A DNA stretch of 32,369 nucleotides, taken from the NCBI GenBank assembly GCA_041627475.1, contig JBFKQZ010000004.1:1-32369 (forward strand), in the 5' to 3' direction. Below the pieces are notes generated by a model. That model saw only the letters and a list, made by a program, of their open reading frames with translations. It had not been told where the DNA came from and made no database searches. Shown here piece after piece: positions 14,557 to 22,529 of the stretch. Positions within the stretch are counted from its first letter, which is position 1; each line of letters starts with the position of its first letter. The position numbers and the translations under genes were made by a program. Source of the DNA: JBFGFG01 sp041627475 (GTDB lineage: Bacteria > Actinomycetota > Nitriliruptoria > Nitriliruptorales > Nitriliruptoraceae).

Positions 14557-15450
14557 TCAGTACTGACTCTGGGGGTCGAAGTAGCTCACGATCTCGGGGC
14601 GCTTCTTGGTCGCCGTCTGGATCACGGCCTTCTCGATGGGCTTGCGGCTGCGGAAGCTGGGCAGGCCCTCGCGGCCGTAGACCTTGAGGTGCTCGCTGAC
14701 CTCGCCCTCCTCGTCGATCGTGAGGTCGGGCGTGTCGTCGTCGAGCGACGAGCCGCGGAACTTCATGGCCACCTGGATGACCTCGTGGATCGCGCGGTAG
14801 AGCCGGCGCGTCTCCTGGGTCGACAGCGAGTCCGACATGCGGTCGTAGCGCAGGCCGGCCTCGTAGAGGATCTCGTCGGAGTAGACGGCGCGGAAGCCGA
14901 GCACGTGCTGCTGGTCGGTCAGGAACATCTTGAGCGGCATCGCGGCCCCGGCCAGCACCCGGGCGAACTCCATCCAGGTGAGGTTGTCCTCCAGCGGGTC
15001 CCAGGCCGTCTCGCTCAGGCCCACTGCCTCGAGCGCCTCCTCGGTCGGCACGACGCCCGTGGACACCTTGGGGTCCTTGTCGGGGTCGGACAGGTGCAGG
15101 GCACCACCGATGGTGAACCGCACGATCATGTGCGTGTCCTCACCGGGCTTCTCGTTCGCGGTCTCGGCGTGGAGGTAGGCGGTGCCGCGGGCGTCGATGA
15201 TCCACGTCAGGTCGTCGTCGAGGTCGAGGAACAGGATCGTCCCGCGACGACGGCATGCCTCGATCTTGTGCCCCTGGAGCGCACTGATGAAGTCAGGGCG
15301 CGTCCGGTGGAAGGGGCGGACGATGGACGGCGTCTCGACGACGATGCCGGGACCGGCGCCCTTCTCGCTCTCCTCGTCCTGGACCCGCTTGCCGACGACC
15401 TCCTTGTCGAGGTCCTTGCGGAGCACCTCGACCTCGGGCAGTTCCAGCAC
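14557..15450 (-). CDS. MutM/Fpg-fold protein lacking the catalytic residues
   Basis: The 297-residue protein has the Fpg/Nei architecture and sits in the usual mutM slot after rnc. True MutM proteins begin MPELPEVE, and P2 attacks the damaged base's sugar. Here the start is MLELPEVEV, so P2 is leucine. E3 is kept. Other differences: the conserved lysine of the RRGK motif is T71 (RRRGTILFL), HLGMxG is DARGTA (86-91), and GxGNIY is GFRAVY (185-190). The C-terminal zinc finger keeps the VYGREG lead-in but has no cysteine at all. The GTG at 15450 has AGGAGG five bases upstream, so a missed Pro start is unlikely. DNA binding without glycosylase action is my inference. Confidence 0.9.
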   Translation of the reverse strand: MLELPEVEVLRKDLDKEVVGKRVQDEESEKGAGPGIVVETPSIVRPFHRTRPDFISALQGHKIEACRRRGTILFLDLDDDLTWIIDARGTAYLHAETANEKPGEDTHMIVRFTIGGALHLSDPDKDPKVSTGVVPTEEALEAVGLSETAWDPLEDNLTWMEFARVLAGAAMPLKMFLTDQQHVLGFRAVYSDEILYEAGLRYDRMSDSLSTQETRRLYRAIHEVIQVAMKFRGSSLDDDTPDLTIDEEGEVSEHLKVYGREGLPSFRSRKPIEKAVIQTATKKRPEIVSYFDPQSQY

Positions 15451-15541
15451 GTGTGCCTCCTGTGGTCCATGACGGGCGAGCGGGAGTGCACCGGGACGCG
15501 GCGCACGACAGCACGTGCAGGACGCGCTGCAGCAGTACAGG

Positions 15542-16276
15542 CTAGTCGGTCGCGGCGGCCCCACGGTCGCGCAGCGCACGCCAGGCCTCTGCCGCGGCGG
15601 CCTCCTCGGCCCGTTTCTTGCTGCTGCCGACGCCCGTGCCGAGCACCTCGCCACCGACCGTCGCCTCGACGGTGAAGGTCGGTGCGTGGTCCGGCCCCGT
15701 CGAGGTCCACGTGTAGCGCAGCTCGCCGTGGCCACCACCCGCGAGCAGTTCCTGCAGCGCGGTCTTGTGGTCGAGGATCGCGTCGCCGGAGGCGAGCAGC
15801 TGCAGCCGCTCCCCCATGACGTCCACGATGAGGTCGCGGGCGCGGTCCCAGCCGGCGTCGAGGTAGACCGCGCCGAGCAGCGCCTCGAAGGCGTCGGCGA
15901 GGATGGAGTCCTTGTCCGACCCGCCGGACGCGGCCTCACCCACACCGAGCAGGACGTGACCACCCAGGTCGATCCGCCGGGCGGCGGCAGCGAGCTCGGA
16001 CTCGCGCACGGCCTGGGCACGGACCTGCGCGAGCTGGCCCTCGTTCGCCACCGGCAACTCCGCGAACAGGATCTCGGCGACGACCAGCGACAGCACGGCG
16101 TCACCGAGGAACTCGAGCCGCTCGTTGGGGATCACCCCACCGTGCTCGAAGGCCCACGACCGGTGGACGAGTGCACGGGCGAGGTAGCCGGCCGCCGGCA
16201 CGTCGAGGTCGAGGCGCGCGGCCAGCCGCGCGGCCTGCTCGACCGCGGCGGTGGGGACCTCGACGTCGCTGCTCAC
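15542..16276 (-). CDS. rnc: ribonuclease III
   Basis: RNase III cuts double-stranded RNA, including rRNA precursors. The 244-residue protein has the signature NERLEFLGDAVLSLVVAE with catalytic Glu and Asp, and the second acidic motif DAFEALLGAVYLDAGW. The double-stranded RNA-binding domain occupies about residues 170-240 (DHKTALQELL, then a KKRAEEAAAAEAW helix). The GTG at 16276 gives the normal N-terminus. A GTG seven codons upstream is an alternative; neither has a strong ribosome site. Placement between rpmF and the mutM slot is standard. Confidence 0.95.
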   Translation of the reverse strand: MSSDVEVPTAAVEQAARLAARLDLDVPAAGYLARALVHRSWAFEHGGVIPNERLEFLGDAVLSLVVAEILFAELPVANEGQLAQVRAQAVRESELAAAARRIDLGGHVLLGVGEAASGGSDKDSILADAFEALLGAVYLDAGWDRARDLIVDVMGERLQLLASGDAILDHKTALQELLAGGGHGELRYTWTSTGPDHAPTFTVEATVGGEVLGTGVGSSKKRAEEAAAAEAWRALRDRGAAATD

Positions 16277-16356
16277 GGGTGCTGCACGCACGAGGACGCC
16301 GCCGGCGTCACGCGGACGCCAGCGGCAGCGAGGGGGCCGTGCGAACGACCCATCAC

Positions 16357-16536
16357 TCAGTCGACGTCGAGCGCCGTGCGACCCTGGTACTGGCCGCACT
16401 CCTGGCAGACGGTGTGCGGGCGGATCGTGGACTTGCAGCGCGGGCACGTGGCGGTCGCCGGCCGGGCCATCTTGTACCACTGGGCCTTGCGGTGCCGGGT
16501 GCGGCTGCGGGACATCTTGCGCTTCGGGACGGCCAT
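16357..16536 (-). CDS. rpmF: 50S ribosomal protein L32
   Basis: The 59-residue protein begins MAVPKRKMSRSRTRHRKAQW, typical of L32, and has a zinc ribbon of two CxxC pairs (CPRC and CQEC). The cysteines mark it as the zinc-containing form. The ATG at 16536 has AGGAG six bases upstream. It lies 40 bases after yceD and about 80 bases before rnc, the usual yceD-rpmF arrangement. Confidence 0.97.
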   Translation of the reverse strand: MAVPKRKMSRSRTRHRKAQWYKMARPATATCPRCKSTIRPHTVCQECGQYQGRTALDVD

Positions 16537-16576
16537 CGGACGCTCCTGGTGTGCTGGTGGTCTGGTCTGGGTCTGG

Positions 16577-17113
16577 TCAGTTGGAGGAGAGGTCGAGGTC
16601 CTTGAGCGCGGACCAGCGGGGGTCCGGCTCCTCCTCGCGCTGCGCTCGCAGCTCGTCCTCGGTGAGCATCGCGACGCCCTCGCCGACCGGCGGCTCGCAG
16701 TCGTCGCGCTCGCAGCGGACGGTCGTCGGCAGGTCGAGCACGACGACGTCGTGCAGCAACCGCTCGAGGTCGATCGCCGAGGCGTCGTTGACGAGCTCGT
16801 AGCCCTCGTCGACCTCCTCGTCCTCGATCCCGCGGCGTGGGTCGGCGAACAGCTCGCCCACCTCGGCGCTGCGGTCGAGCTCGACGGGCCGCAGGCAGCG
16901 CCCGCAGTCCATCGTCAGGTGCCAGGCGACGTCGCCGTGCACCCAGATGCCCTCGATGACGGAGTCGAGCCCGAGCTCGAGCTCGATGTCGCCCTGCAGG
17001 GCGTCCTCTGCCGGGCCCCACGGGTCATCGCCGACCTCCTCCACCGCGATCGAGCGGTGGAGCTGACGGGTCGAGCCCGGCTTGCCGACGAGGTCGGCGA
17101 CGGGGATGAGCAC
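16577..17113 (-). CDS. yceD: YceD family (DUF177) protein
   Basis: DUF177/YceD proteins pair genomically with rpmF and are linked to rRNA and ribosome accumulation. The 178-residue protein shows the family motif MDCGRCLRPVEL near residues 68-79, followed by an acidic stretch and DLERLLHDVVVLDLP. A second cysteine pair (CERDDC) lies near 133. The order yceD then rpmF, with 40 bases between, is the expected one. The GTG at 17113 is preceded by GCAGGTTCCACC, a fair ribosome site. The C-terminus (REEEPDPRWSALKDL) matches the family's conserved RW-x-LKDL ending. Confidence 0.93.
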   Translation of the reverse strand: MLIPVADLVGKPGSTRQLHRSIAVEEVGDDPWGPAEDALQGDIELELGLDSVIEGIWVHGDVAWHLTMDCGRCLRPVELDRSAEVGELFADPRRGIEDEEVDEGYELVNDASAIDLERLLHDVVVLDLPTTVRCERDDCEPPVGEGVAMLTEDELRAQREEEPDPRWSALKDLDLSSN

Positions 17114-17173
17114 GGTGGAACCTGCGGGTGGGGATGCGATGACGGCGGCCCTGCGAGGGGCGGTGCGCGGACG

Positions 17174-17187
17174 GTCCCCGCGGGGAC
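17174..17187 (-). terminator. palindromic GC hairpin between the SepIVA-like gene and yceD
   Basis: GTCCCCGCGGGGAC is a perfect palindrome 58 bases after the upstream gene's stop. Weak outer pairing (GTGCG/CGCAC) may extend it. Possible terminator or attenuator. Confidence 0.35.
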
Positions 17188-17244
17188 GGACGCACGCTCG
17201 ACGGGCCGCTGCCGCGGCGGACGGTCAGGGTAGCGACCGCGACG

Positions 17245-17760
17245 TCAGCCGTCGTCCTCGACCTCGCCGACGGCTTCGGCCAGCGCGTCCGCACCGAGCC
17301 GACCGCGCAGGTTCTCACGGCCACGCTCGACCGTCGCGAGCGTCTTCTGCAGGAGGATCTCGAACTTCGCGAGCTGCGCGTCGACGTAGTCGTCGGCCTC
17401 CAGCCGCAGGCGGCGTGCGTCCTCGCGCGCCTCGTCACGGATGCGGTCGGCCTCGCTGCGGGCGGCTGAGACGATCTCGGTGCTCGACAGCAGGTTCTCA
17501 CGCTCCTTGCGGGCGTTCTCGATGATCGAGTCGGCCTCTGCCCGGGCGTTGGCGAGCACGTCGGCCCGCTCCTTGGTCACCCAGCGGGCCTGCTTGACCT
17601 CCTCGGGCACCGCGGCGCGGATCTCGCCGACGAGCCCGTCGACCTCCGCCCGGTTGAGCATGATCGACGAGGACAGCGGCACGGGCTTCGCCTCGGCCAG
17701 CATCTCCTCGAGCTGCGCCAGCTTGGCCTCGAGCCCAACGTGCGACTGGTCGTCGCTCAT
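17245..17760 (-). CDS. SepIVA/DivIVA-like coiled-coil protein
   Basis: The 171-residue protein is almost entirely predicted alpha helix. Residues about 1-50 hold an EAKLAQLEEMLAEAKPVP start and a short turn. From about 60 to 150 there is a charged coiled coil (NARAEADSIIENARKEREN, then DRIRDEAREDARRLRLEAD). The ending KTLATVERGRENLRGRL resembles DivIVA-type septum proteins. In M. tuberculosis the gene beside yceD is sepIVA (Rv2927c), a DivIVA-like factor needed for division and polar growth; the same neighbourhood here supports that role. The ATG at 17760 is clear. The downstream neighbour is yceD. Confidence 0.8.
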   Translation of the reverse strand: MSDDQSHVGLEAKLAQLEEMLAEAKPVPLSSSIMLNRAEVDGLVGEIRAAVPEEVKQARWVTKERADVLANARAEADSIIENARKERENLLSSTEIVSAARSEADRIRDEAREDARRLRLEADDYVDAQLAKFEILLQKTLATVERGRENLRGRLGADALAEAVGEVEDDG

Positions 17761-17841
17761 GTCGTCCCATGTCTCGGTGTGGTGTCGACCCACGAGGCTA
17801 TCGGCGGCGCACCCGTCGGGGCCGCAGCCACGAGCCCACCT

Positions 17842-17872
17842 CGAGTTTCCTCGCATCTCGCGAGGAAACTCG
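17842..17872. repeat. palindromic repeat copy 1 beside coaD
   Basis: CGAGTTTCCTCGC (17842-17854) and its exact complement (17860-17872) form a 13-bp stem with a five-base loop ATCTC. The sequence is notably richer in A and T than its surroundings. Confidence 0.9.
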
Positions 17873-17915
17873 TCGCGAGGCCCGGCACGTCGCCGGCACG
17901 CCCCACACGCAACTG

Positions 17916-17944
17916 GAGTTTCCTCGCACCACGCGAGGAAACTC
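17916..17944. repeat. palindromic repeat copy 2 beside coaD
   Basis: GAGTTTCCTCGC (17916-17927) and its complement (17933-17944) form a 12-bp stem with loop ACCAC. It is 73 bases from copy 1, with the same arms but a different loop. It begins 14 bases after the coaD stop, so either copy could also end coaD transcription. Confidence 0.9.
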
Positions 17945-17958
17945 GTCAGGGCAGGCGG

Positions 17959-18441
17959 TCAGTCGCGGACGCGGGCGACCAGGGCGTCGTGCGCGGCCTC
18001 GGGCAGCAGGCCGCTGACGTCGCCGCCGTAGCGGGCGACCTCCTTCACCAGCGAGCTGGACAGGTACGACCAGTCGGGGCTCGTCGGCAGGAAGAGCGTC
18101 TCGACCCCGGCGAGCTGCTGGTTCATCTGCGCCATCTGCAGCTCGTACTCGAAGTCCGAGACCGCCCGCAGGCCCTTGACGACCATCGTGATGCCCTGGT
18201 CGCGGCAGAAGTCCACGAGCAGGCCGGTGAAGCTGGCGACCCGCACGTTGTCGAGGTGGCCCAGGGCGGCCTCGATGAGATCGATCCGCTCGGCCAGGTC
18301 GAACAGGCCGCCCTTCTTCGACGGGTTCTCGAGCACGGCGACGACGACCTCGTCGAGCTGCGAGGCGGCCCGCTCGACCACGTCGACGTGGCCGTTGGTG
18401 ATCGGGTCGAAGCTGCCGGGCACGACCGCCACGGTGCTCAT
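17959..18441 (-). CDS. coaD: phosphopantetheine adenylyltransferase
   Basis: CoaD transfers AMP from ATP to 4'-phosphopantetheine, the fourth step of coenzyme A synthesis. The 160-residue protein has PGSFDPITNGHVDV near residues 8-21 (the nucleotidyltransferase HxGH-type motif, here TNGH), KGLRAVSDFEYE near 89-100, and YLSSSLVKEVARYGG in place of ISSTxVKE. Length matches the family. The ATG at 18441 overlaps the rsmD stop by four bases (ATGA), so the two are coupled, as in many bacteria. Confidence 0.97.
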   Translation of the reverse strand: MSTVAVVPGSFDPITNGHVDVVERAASQLDEVVVAVLENPSKKGGLFDLAERIDLIEAALGHLDNVRVASFTGLLVDFCRDQGITMVVKGLRAVSDFEYELQMAQMNQQLAGVETLFLPTSPDWSYLSSSLVKEVARYGGDVSGLLPEAAHDALVARVRD

Positions 18442-18989
18442 GCGGGCTCCTCACGGACGGCGGTGTGCAGTGTCGTGGAACCGTAGCGACGGCTCCGCTC
18501 GAGCCGGAGGGTCGCCGGCCACACCGGGTCGGGACCGTGCGTCGCCGCCTCGAGCCACACCTGACCGCCCACTGCGGTGACGTCGGCGACGGCTGCGAGG
18601 ACCGCGGTCAGGTCGTCGGGGTCGATGCGGTAGGGCGGGTCGAGCAGGACGACGTCGAACTCGCGACCGGCGAACAGTCCGGTCAGCACCGACGGCACCG
18701 ACCCGACGACCAGCGAGACGTCCAGCCCCGTGTGCTCGATGTTGCGCTCGATCAGGGCGGCGGCCTCGGCGTCCTGCTCCACGCAGACGACCTCGGCGGC
18801 GCCGCGCGACTTCGCCTCCAGCCCGAGTGCCCCCGAGCCCGCGAAGGCGTCGAGCACCCGCGCACCACGCAGGCGCGGCTGGAGCGACGAGAACCACGCC
18901 TCCTTGACCCGGTCGTAGGTCGGGCGCACGTCCTCGCCCTCGGGCGACTCCAGCTGGAGCCCCCCGGCGATGCCGGCGATGATCCTCAC
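18438..18989 (-). CDS. rsmD: 16S rRNA (guanine-966-N2)-methyltransferase
   Basis: RsmD methylates G966 of 16S rRNA. The 183-residue protein begins MRIIAGIAGGLQL, with VRPTYDRVKEAWFSSL (about 21-36), the SAM-binding loop VLDAFAGSGALGLEA (about 45-59), and the catalytic DPPY motif in VLLDPPYRID near 114-123. It is coupled on both sides: its GTG overlaps the ptrB stop by four bases (GTGA) and its stop overlaps the coaD start. The rsmD-coaD pairing is a classic operon. Confidence 0.95.
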   Translation of the reverse strand: MRIIAGIAGGLQLESPEGEDVRPTYDRVKEAWFSSLQPRLRGARVLDAFAGSGALGLEAKSRGAAEVVCVEQDAEAAALIERNIEHTGLDVSLVVGSVPSVLTGLFAGREFDVVLLDPPYRIDPDDLTAVLAAVADVTAVGGQVWLEAATHGPDPVWPATLRLERSRRYGSTTLHTAVREEPA

Positions 18990-21136
18990 GATGCCTCCGG
19001 AGCGGCGAGCACGTCCTCGGCACCGAGGTTATGGACCAGGAACGCGATGACCTCGGCGTCCTCCTTCCACCGCCCGTAGCGGCCGGAGGGGCCGAAGTGG
19101 CCGGCGCCGAGCTCGGTGCGCAGCAGCACCGGCCGGTCGTCGCTGCGCACGTGCCGGTGCTCCTGCACCCACAGCGTCGGCTCCCAGTACGCCACGCGCG
19201 GGTCGTTGATGCCGCTGGTCACGAGCAGTGCCGGGTAGGGCACGTCGCGGATGTTCTCGGTCGGGGTATAGGAGGCGATCACCTCGTCGACCGCGGGGTC
19301 GCTGGCCGGGTCGCCCCACTCGTCGTACTCGAGGACCGTCAGCGGGATCGAGGCGTCCCACATGGTCGCCCGGCAGTCGACGAACGGGACCTCGGCGCTT
19401 GCGGCGGCGAACTTCTCCGGCGCGAGGTTGATCGTCGCCCCGACGAGCAGCCCCCCGGCGGACCTGCCCTGCAGGGACACCCGGTCGGGGTGCGCCCAGC
19501 CCTCCGCGACGAGGTGGTCGACGCAGGCGATCGTGTCGGTGAACGTGTTGGGCTTGTGCTCGAACTTGCCCTCCTCGTACCACCTGCGGCCGAGCGCGCC
19601 GCCGCCGCGGACGTGGGCGATCGCGTACACGACCCCGCGGTCGAGGTAGGGCAGTCGCGTGGCGCGGAAGTCGGGGTCGACGGTGATGTCGTAGCTGCCG
19701 TAGCCGTAGACGTGGCACGGGTTGGTGCCGTCCGGCTCGACCTCTGCGCGGTGGGCGATCGTGATCGGGACCCGCTCGCCGTCGGGCGCCGTCGCCCACA
19801 GCCGGCTCGTGCGGTAGTCGGCCGGGTCGTAGTCCGGGACGGGCTGGCGCTTCACCAGCGTCCGCTCCCCCGTCGCGAGGTCGAGGTCCCACGTCTCGGT
19901 CGGCGTGATGAGCGTGTCGACCGTGAAGCGGACGACACCGGTGTCGTACTCGGCCATCGCGCCGGTGCCGACCACGGCGGCGTCATGGTCGACCTCGACG
20001 TCGAGCCAGCGGTCCTCCTCGGGCCACCAGACCCGGACCCGCGGGAGCCCCTCGGCCCGCTCGGCCACGACGAGGTGGTCGAGGAAGGCCGAGACGCCCA
20101 GCAGGCGGGTGCCGGGTCGGTGCGGGATCGCTGCCGTCCACGCGTCGCGGCCGCGCCCGGCACGGACGTCGTCCAGCGACACCCGCGACAGCATGAAGTC
20201 CTGCGCCCCGTCGGCGTCATGGGTGATCCAGAGCTCACCGCCACCGGGTTCGTCGTCCGGACGGCGCCGGTGCTCGACGTCGTAGTCGACCCCGACCTCC
20301 CGAGCGGCGACGAGGACGGGCCCGGCCTCCGGGTCGTGCGCGTCCAGGAGATGGGCCTCCGAGGTGATCGAGGACCCGAGGCCGATGACCACGAAGTCGC
20401 CCGAGCGCTCGCGGCCGACCCCCATCCAGTAGCGCTCGTCCGGCTCCTCGAGGATCAGCACGTCGTCCTCGGCCGGGGTCCCGACGACGTGGCGCCAGAC
20501 CTGGTGGGGCCGGTGCGTCTCGTCCTGCACGGTGTAGTAGAGGTGGCGCGAGTCGCTCCCCCACGCCACGCCGTGCCCCAGCGGCCGGCCCTGGTCGGGG
20601 CCGACGACGTCGTCGAGGTCCTCCCCGGTGGTGAGATCGCGGAGACGCAGCGTGAACCGCTCGGCCCCGTCGAGGTCCTCCGCCCACGCGAGCAGCGTCT
20701 GGTCGGGCGACACCGACAGCGCACCCAGCGAGCAGTACCCGGTCGCCTCGGCGCGGGCGTTCTCGTCGAGCAGCACGACCTCGTCGCCGCCGTCGGGGTC
20801 GGCCCCACGGGGCACCCGGCAGTGGATCGCCTGCTCGACCCCCTCGAGGGTCCGGGCGTAGTAGGCCCAGTCGCCCCGGGGCGTCGGGACGCTGGTGTCG
20901 TCCTGCTGCACGTGGGCGACGATCTCGTCGTAGATCCGGTCACGCAGCGGGTCCAGCGGCGCCAGCTGCGACCGGCACCAGGTGTTCTCCGCCTCGAGCA
21001 GCGGCAGCAGGCGCGGGTCCTCACGGTCCTTCATCCACGCGTACGGCCGGTGGCTCGGGGCGTCGTGACGCTCCTCGTAGGTGTCCTCGCGGTCGGCCAC
21101 GGGCGGGGCGGTCGGGGCGGGGCGGTCCTCGGTCAA
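18986..21136 (-). CDS. ptrB: oligopeptidase B (S9A serine peptidase)
   Basis: Oligopeptidase B cleaves short peptides after Lys or Arg. The 716-residue protein has an N-terminal beta-propeller (about 75-430) and a C-terminal hydrolase domain. The nucleophile lies in LQGRSAGGLL, the aspartate in GINDPRVAYWEP, and the histidine in GAGHFGPSGRYGRW. Motifs YGYGSYDITVDPDF and AHVRGGGALGRRWYEEGK are family-typical. No signal peptide is seen, so it should be cytosolic. I choose the TTG at 21136 because AGGAG lies six bases upstream; the frame continues upstream without similarity. The stop overlaps rsmD by four bases, so the three genes form one unit. Confidence 0.93.
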   Translation of the reverse strand: MTEDRPAPTAPPVADREDTYEERHDAPSHRPYAWMKDREDPRLLPLLEAENTWCRSQLAPLDPLRDRIYDEIVAHVQQDDTSVPTPRGDWAYYARTLEGVEQAIHCRVPRGADPDGGDEVVLLDENARAEATGYCSLGALSVSPDQTLLAWAEDLDGAERFTLRLRDLTTGEDLDDVVGPDQGRPLGHGVAWGSDSRHLYYTVQDETHRPHQVWRHVVGTPAEDDVLILEEPDERYWMGVGRERSGDFVVIGLGSSITSEAHLLDAHDPEAGPVLVAAREVGVDYDVEHRRRPDDEPGGGELWITHDADGAQDFMLSRVSLDDVRAGRGRDAWTAAIPHRPGTRLLGVSAFLDHLVVAERAEGLPRVRVWWPEEDRWLDVEVDHDAAVVGTGAMAEYDTGVVRFTVDTLITPTETWDLDLATGERTLVKRQPVPDYDPADYRTSRLWATAPDGERVPITIAHRAEVEPDGTNPCHVYGYGSYDITVDPDFRATRLPYLDRGVVYAIAHVRGGGALGRRWYEEGKFEHKPNTFTDTIACVDHLVAEGWAHPDRVSLQGRSAGGLLVGATINLAPEKFAAASAEVPFVDCRATMWDASIPLTVLEYDEWGDPASDPAVDEVIASYTPTENIRDVPYPALLVTSGINDPRVAYWEPTLWVQEHRHVRSDDRPVLLRTELGAGHFGPSGRYGRWKEDAEVIAFLVHNLGAEDVLAAPEAS

Positions 21137-21167
21137 CGCAGGCTCCTGCCGGCGGTCGGGGGCGGGC

Positions 21168-21614
21168 GTGCGGACGTACAGTACGGAGCAGTCCCCGACC
21201 ACCGAGCAACCGCTGGCCACCGCCACCGAGGAGCCGACGGACCTCCGCGTGCGCCGGCACGGGCTCGCTGCGCTGCTCAGCGTCGCCACCGTCGCCCACG
21301 TGCTGCGACCGCAGTGGTTCCTCGCGATGATCCCGTCGTGGGTCCCGGGCGGCCGCGACCGCCTCCACGCGCTGGCGACGCTCGCCGAGGCCACGGCCGC
21401 CGTGCTGCTGTGGTTCCCACGCACCGCGCGGGCCGGCGGCGTGCTCGCCGCGGCCACGTTCGTCGGCGTCTTCCCGGCGAACGTCGAGGCCGTCCGCCGC
21501 GGCGGCTACCGCGGAGCCCCCGGCTGGCTGTCGACGCGCGCGGCCGCGATCGCCCGCCTCCCGCTGCAGGTCCCGCTCGTCTGGTGGGCCGTCCGCGTCG
21601 CACGGGGCCGCTGA
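21168..21614 (+). CDS. small membrane protein, DoxX-like
   Basis: The frame has three or four hydrophobic segments: LAALLSVATVAHVL, the stretch around LHALATLAEATAAVLLWF, AGGVLAAATFVGVFPANV and LPLQVPLVWWAV. The order resembles four-helix DoxX-type proteins, whose roles are poorly defined. The start is uncertain: GTG 21168 gives 148 residues, with a polar first 30; GTG 21249 gives 121 residues starting MRRHGLAALL, closer to a normal DoxX length. Neither has a strong ribosome site. The gene diverges from ptrB; a symmetric CGTACAGTACG (21173-21183) lies near the shared upstream region. Confidence 0.65.
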   Translation: MRTYSTEQSPTTEQPLATATEEPTDLRVRRHGLAALLSVATVAHVLRPQWFLAMIPSWVPGGRDRLHALATLAEATAAVLLWFPRTARAGGVLAAATFVGVFPANVEAVRRGGYRGAPGWLSTRAAAIARLPLQVPLVWWAVRVARGR

Positions 21615-21687
21615 CGACCGGGCCTCGGAGACTTGACCACGCGACACGGTGCCGAGATGGTGGGCGAACCGGTCGGATGGAGCTCCG

Positions 21688-22131
21688 ATGCCCGCACGCA
21701 GCGCCCTCGTCGCCGTGGCACTCCTGCTGGCCGGGTGCGCCGACGGGTCCGACCCAACCACGGACGCAGTTCCCACCGACGATCCCACCGAGGACACGGC
21801 GGCGACCGACGAGCAGCCGGACGGGGACGCGGACCCAGCGCCGGAACCCGTCGCCTCGTTGTCCGTGGTCGGGACCGACGAGGTGACGTGGGAGGAGACG
21901 GAGCTGTCGGCTCCTCCTGGGCCCATCGAGTTCGTGCTCAGCTGCGGCGACGCGGTGGCGCACACCATCGGCATCGAAGGCGTCCGCAGCGGGGCTGCGC
22001 TCGCCGGGTGCTCCGGTGGTGGTGACCCCAACAACGAGGTGGTCCAGCTCGATGCCGGCACCTACACCTTCTTCTGCACCATCGGCAACCACCGACAGCA
22101 GGGCATGGAGGGCACGATCACCGTCGGCTGA
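21688..22131 (+). CDS. cupredoxin-domain lipoprotein
   Basis: The 147-residue protein starts with a lipoprotein signal (MPARSALVAVALLLAGC); C17 is the lipidation site in LLAGC. A flexible Asp, Thr and Pro linker runs to about residue 56. The rest is a cupredoxin fold with likely copper ligands H92 (VAHTIGIEG), C130, H135 and M140 (FFCTIGNHRQQGMEG). C86 and C108 could form a disulfide. It should be tethered to the outer face of the membrane and bind type-1 copper for electron transfer; that role is inferred. The ATG at 21688 has GGAG five bases upstream. The longer frame from 21649 is rejected since it puts the signal peptide inside. Confidence 0.9.
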   Translation: MPARSALVAVALLLAGCADGSDPTTDAVPTDDPTEDTAATDEQPDGDADPAPEPVASLSVVGTDEVTWEETELSAPPGPIEFVLSCGDAVAHTIGIEGVRSGAALAGCSGGGDPNNEVVQLDAGTYTFFCTIGNHRQQGMEGTITVG

Positions 22132-22172
22132 ACCTGCCAGCGACGGCCGTCGGCCCGTCGGTCGAGCTCTGC

Positions 22173-22418
22173 TCAGCGATCCCGTCGAGACGATCTGGAC
22201 AGCATGATCACACCGGTCCAGGCCAGGCCGGCCAGCAGGGTGGCGACGACAAGGACAGCGCGGCCGAATTCGACCTCCCAGCCGACATACGTCGTGGTCG
22301 CCATGTCGACCGCCACGAAGACCGCGTAGGCCGTCAGCGCCACAGCCAGCACGGCCAGGAGCGCTCCGGACGCCTTGCGCATCCCGGGTGTGGTTCGGGG
22401 ACGGAACCCGTCACGCAC
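22173..22418 (-). CDS. small two-span membrane protein, unknown
   Basis: The 81-residue protein has two predicted membrane spans (about 19-37 and 53-72: ALLAVLAVALTAYAVFVAV and AVLVVATLLAGLAWTGVIML). A basic N-terminus (RDGFRPRTTPGMRK) and a basic C-terminus (SRSSRRDR) suggest both ends face the cytoplasm. I do not recognise a family. The GTG at 22418 has AGGAG five bases upstream. It lies after recG with about 110 bases between and converges on the cupredoxin gene. Confidence 0.7.
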   Translation of the reverse strand: MRDGFRPRTTPGMRKASGALLAVLAVALTAYAVFVAVDMATTTYVGWEVEFGRAVLVVATLLAGLAWTGVIMLSRSSRRDR

Positions 22419-22505
22419 GGGGGCTCCTGTCGTGTGGTGGGGCAGGGCGTCAGAGGCGAGCCTGCCGCCCGCTCACTCTACGCGCGGCGGCACGCACCAG
22501 CACGT

Positions 22506-22519
22506 CGTGCCCGAGCACG
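22506..22519 (-). terminator. short hairpin after recG
   Basis: CGTGC-CCGA-GCACG gives a 5-bp stem with a four-base loop, about 11 bases after the recG stop. Weak candidate terminator. Confidence 0.3.
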
Positions 22520-22529
22520 GACCTGCTCG

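Noticed and set aside
17842..17944. CRISPR array
   Set aside because: Only two palindromes, no repeat-spacer ladder and no cas genes.
21649..21687. Longer start for the cupredoxin lipoprotein
   Set aside because: It would place the signal peptide 13 residues inside the protein; ATG 21688 has a proper ribosome site.
19031..21886. 951-residue plus-strand frame
   Set aside because: Antisense to oligopeptidase B, whose catalytic motifs are clear on the minus strand.
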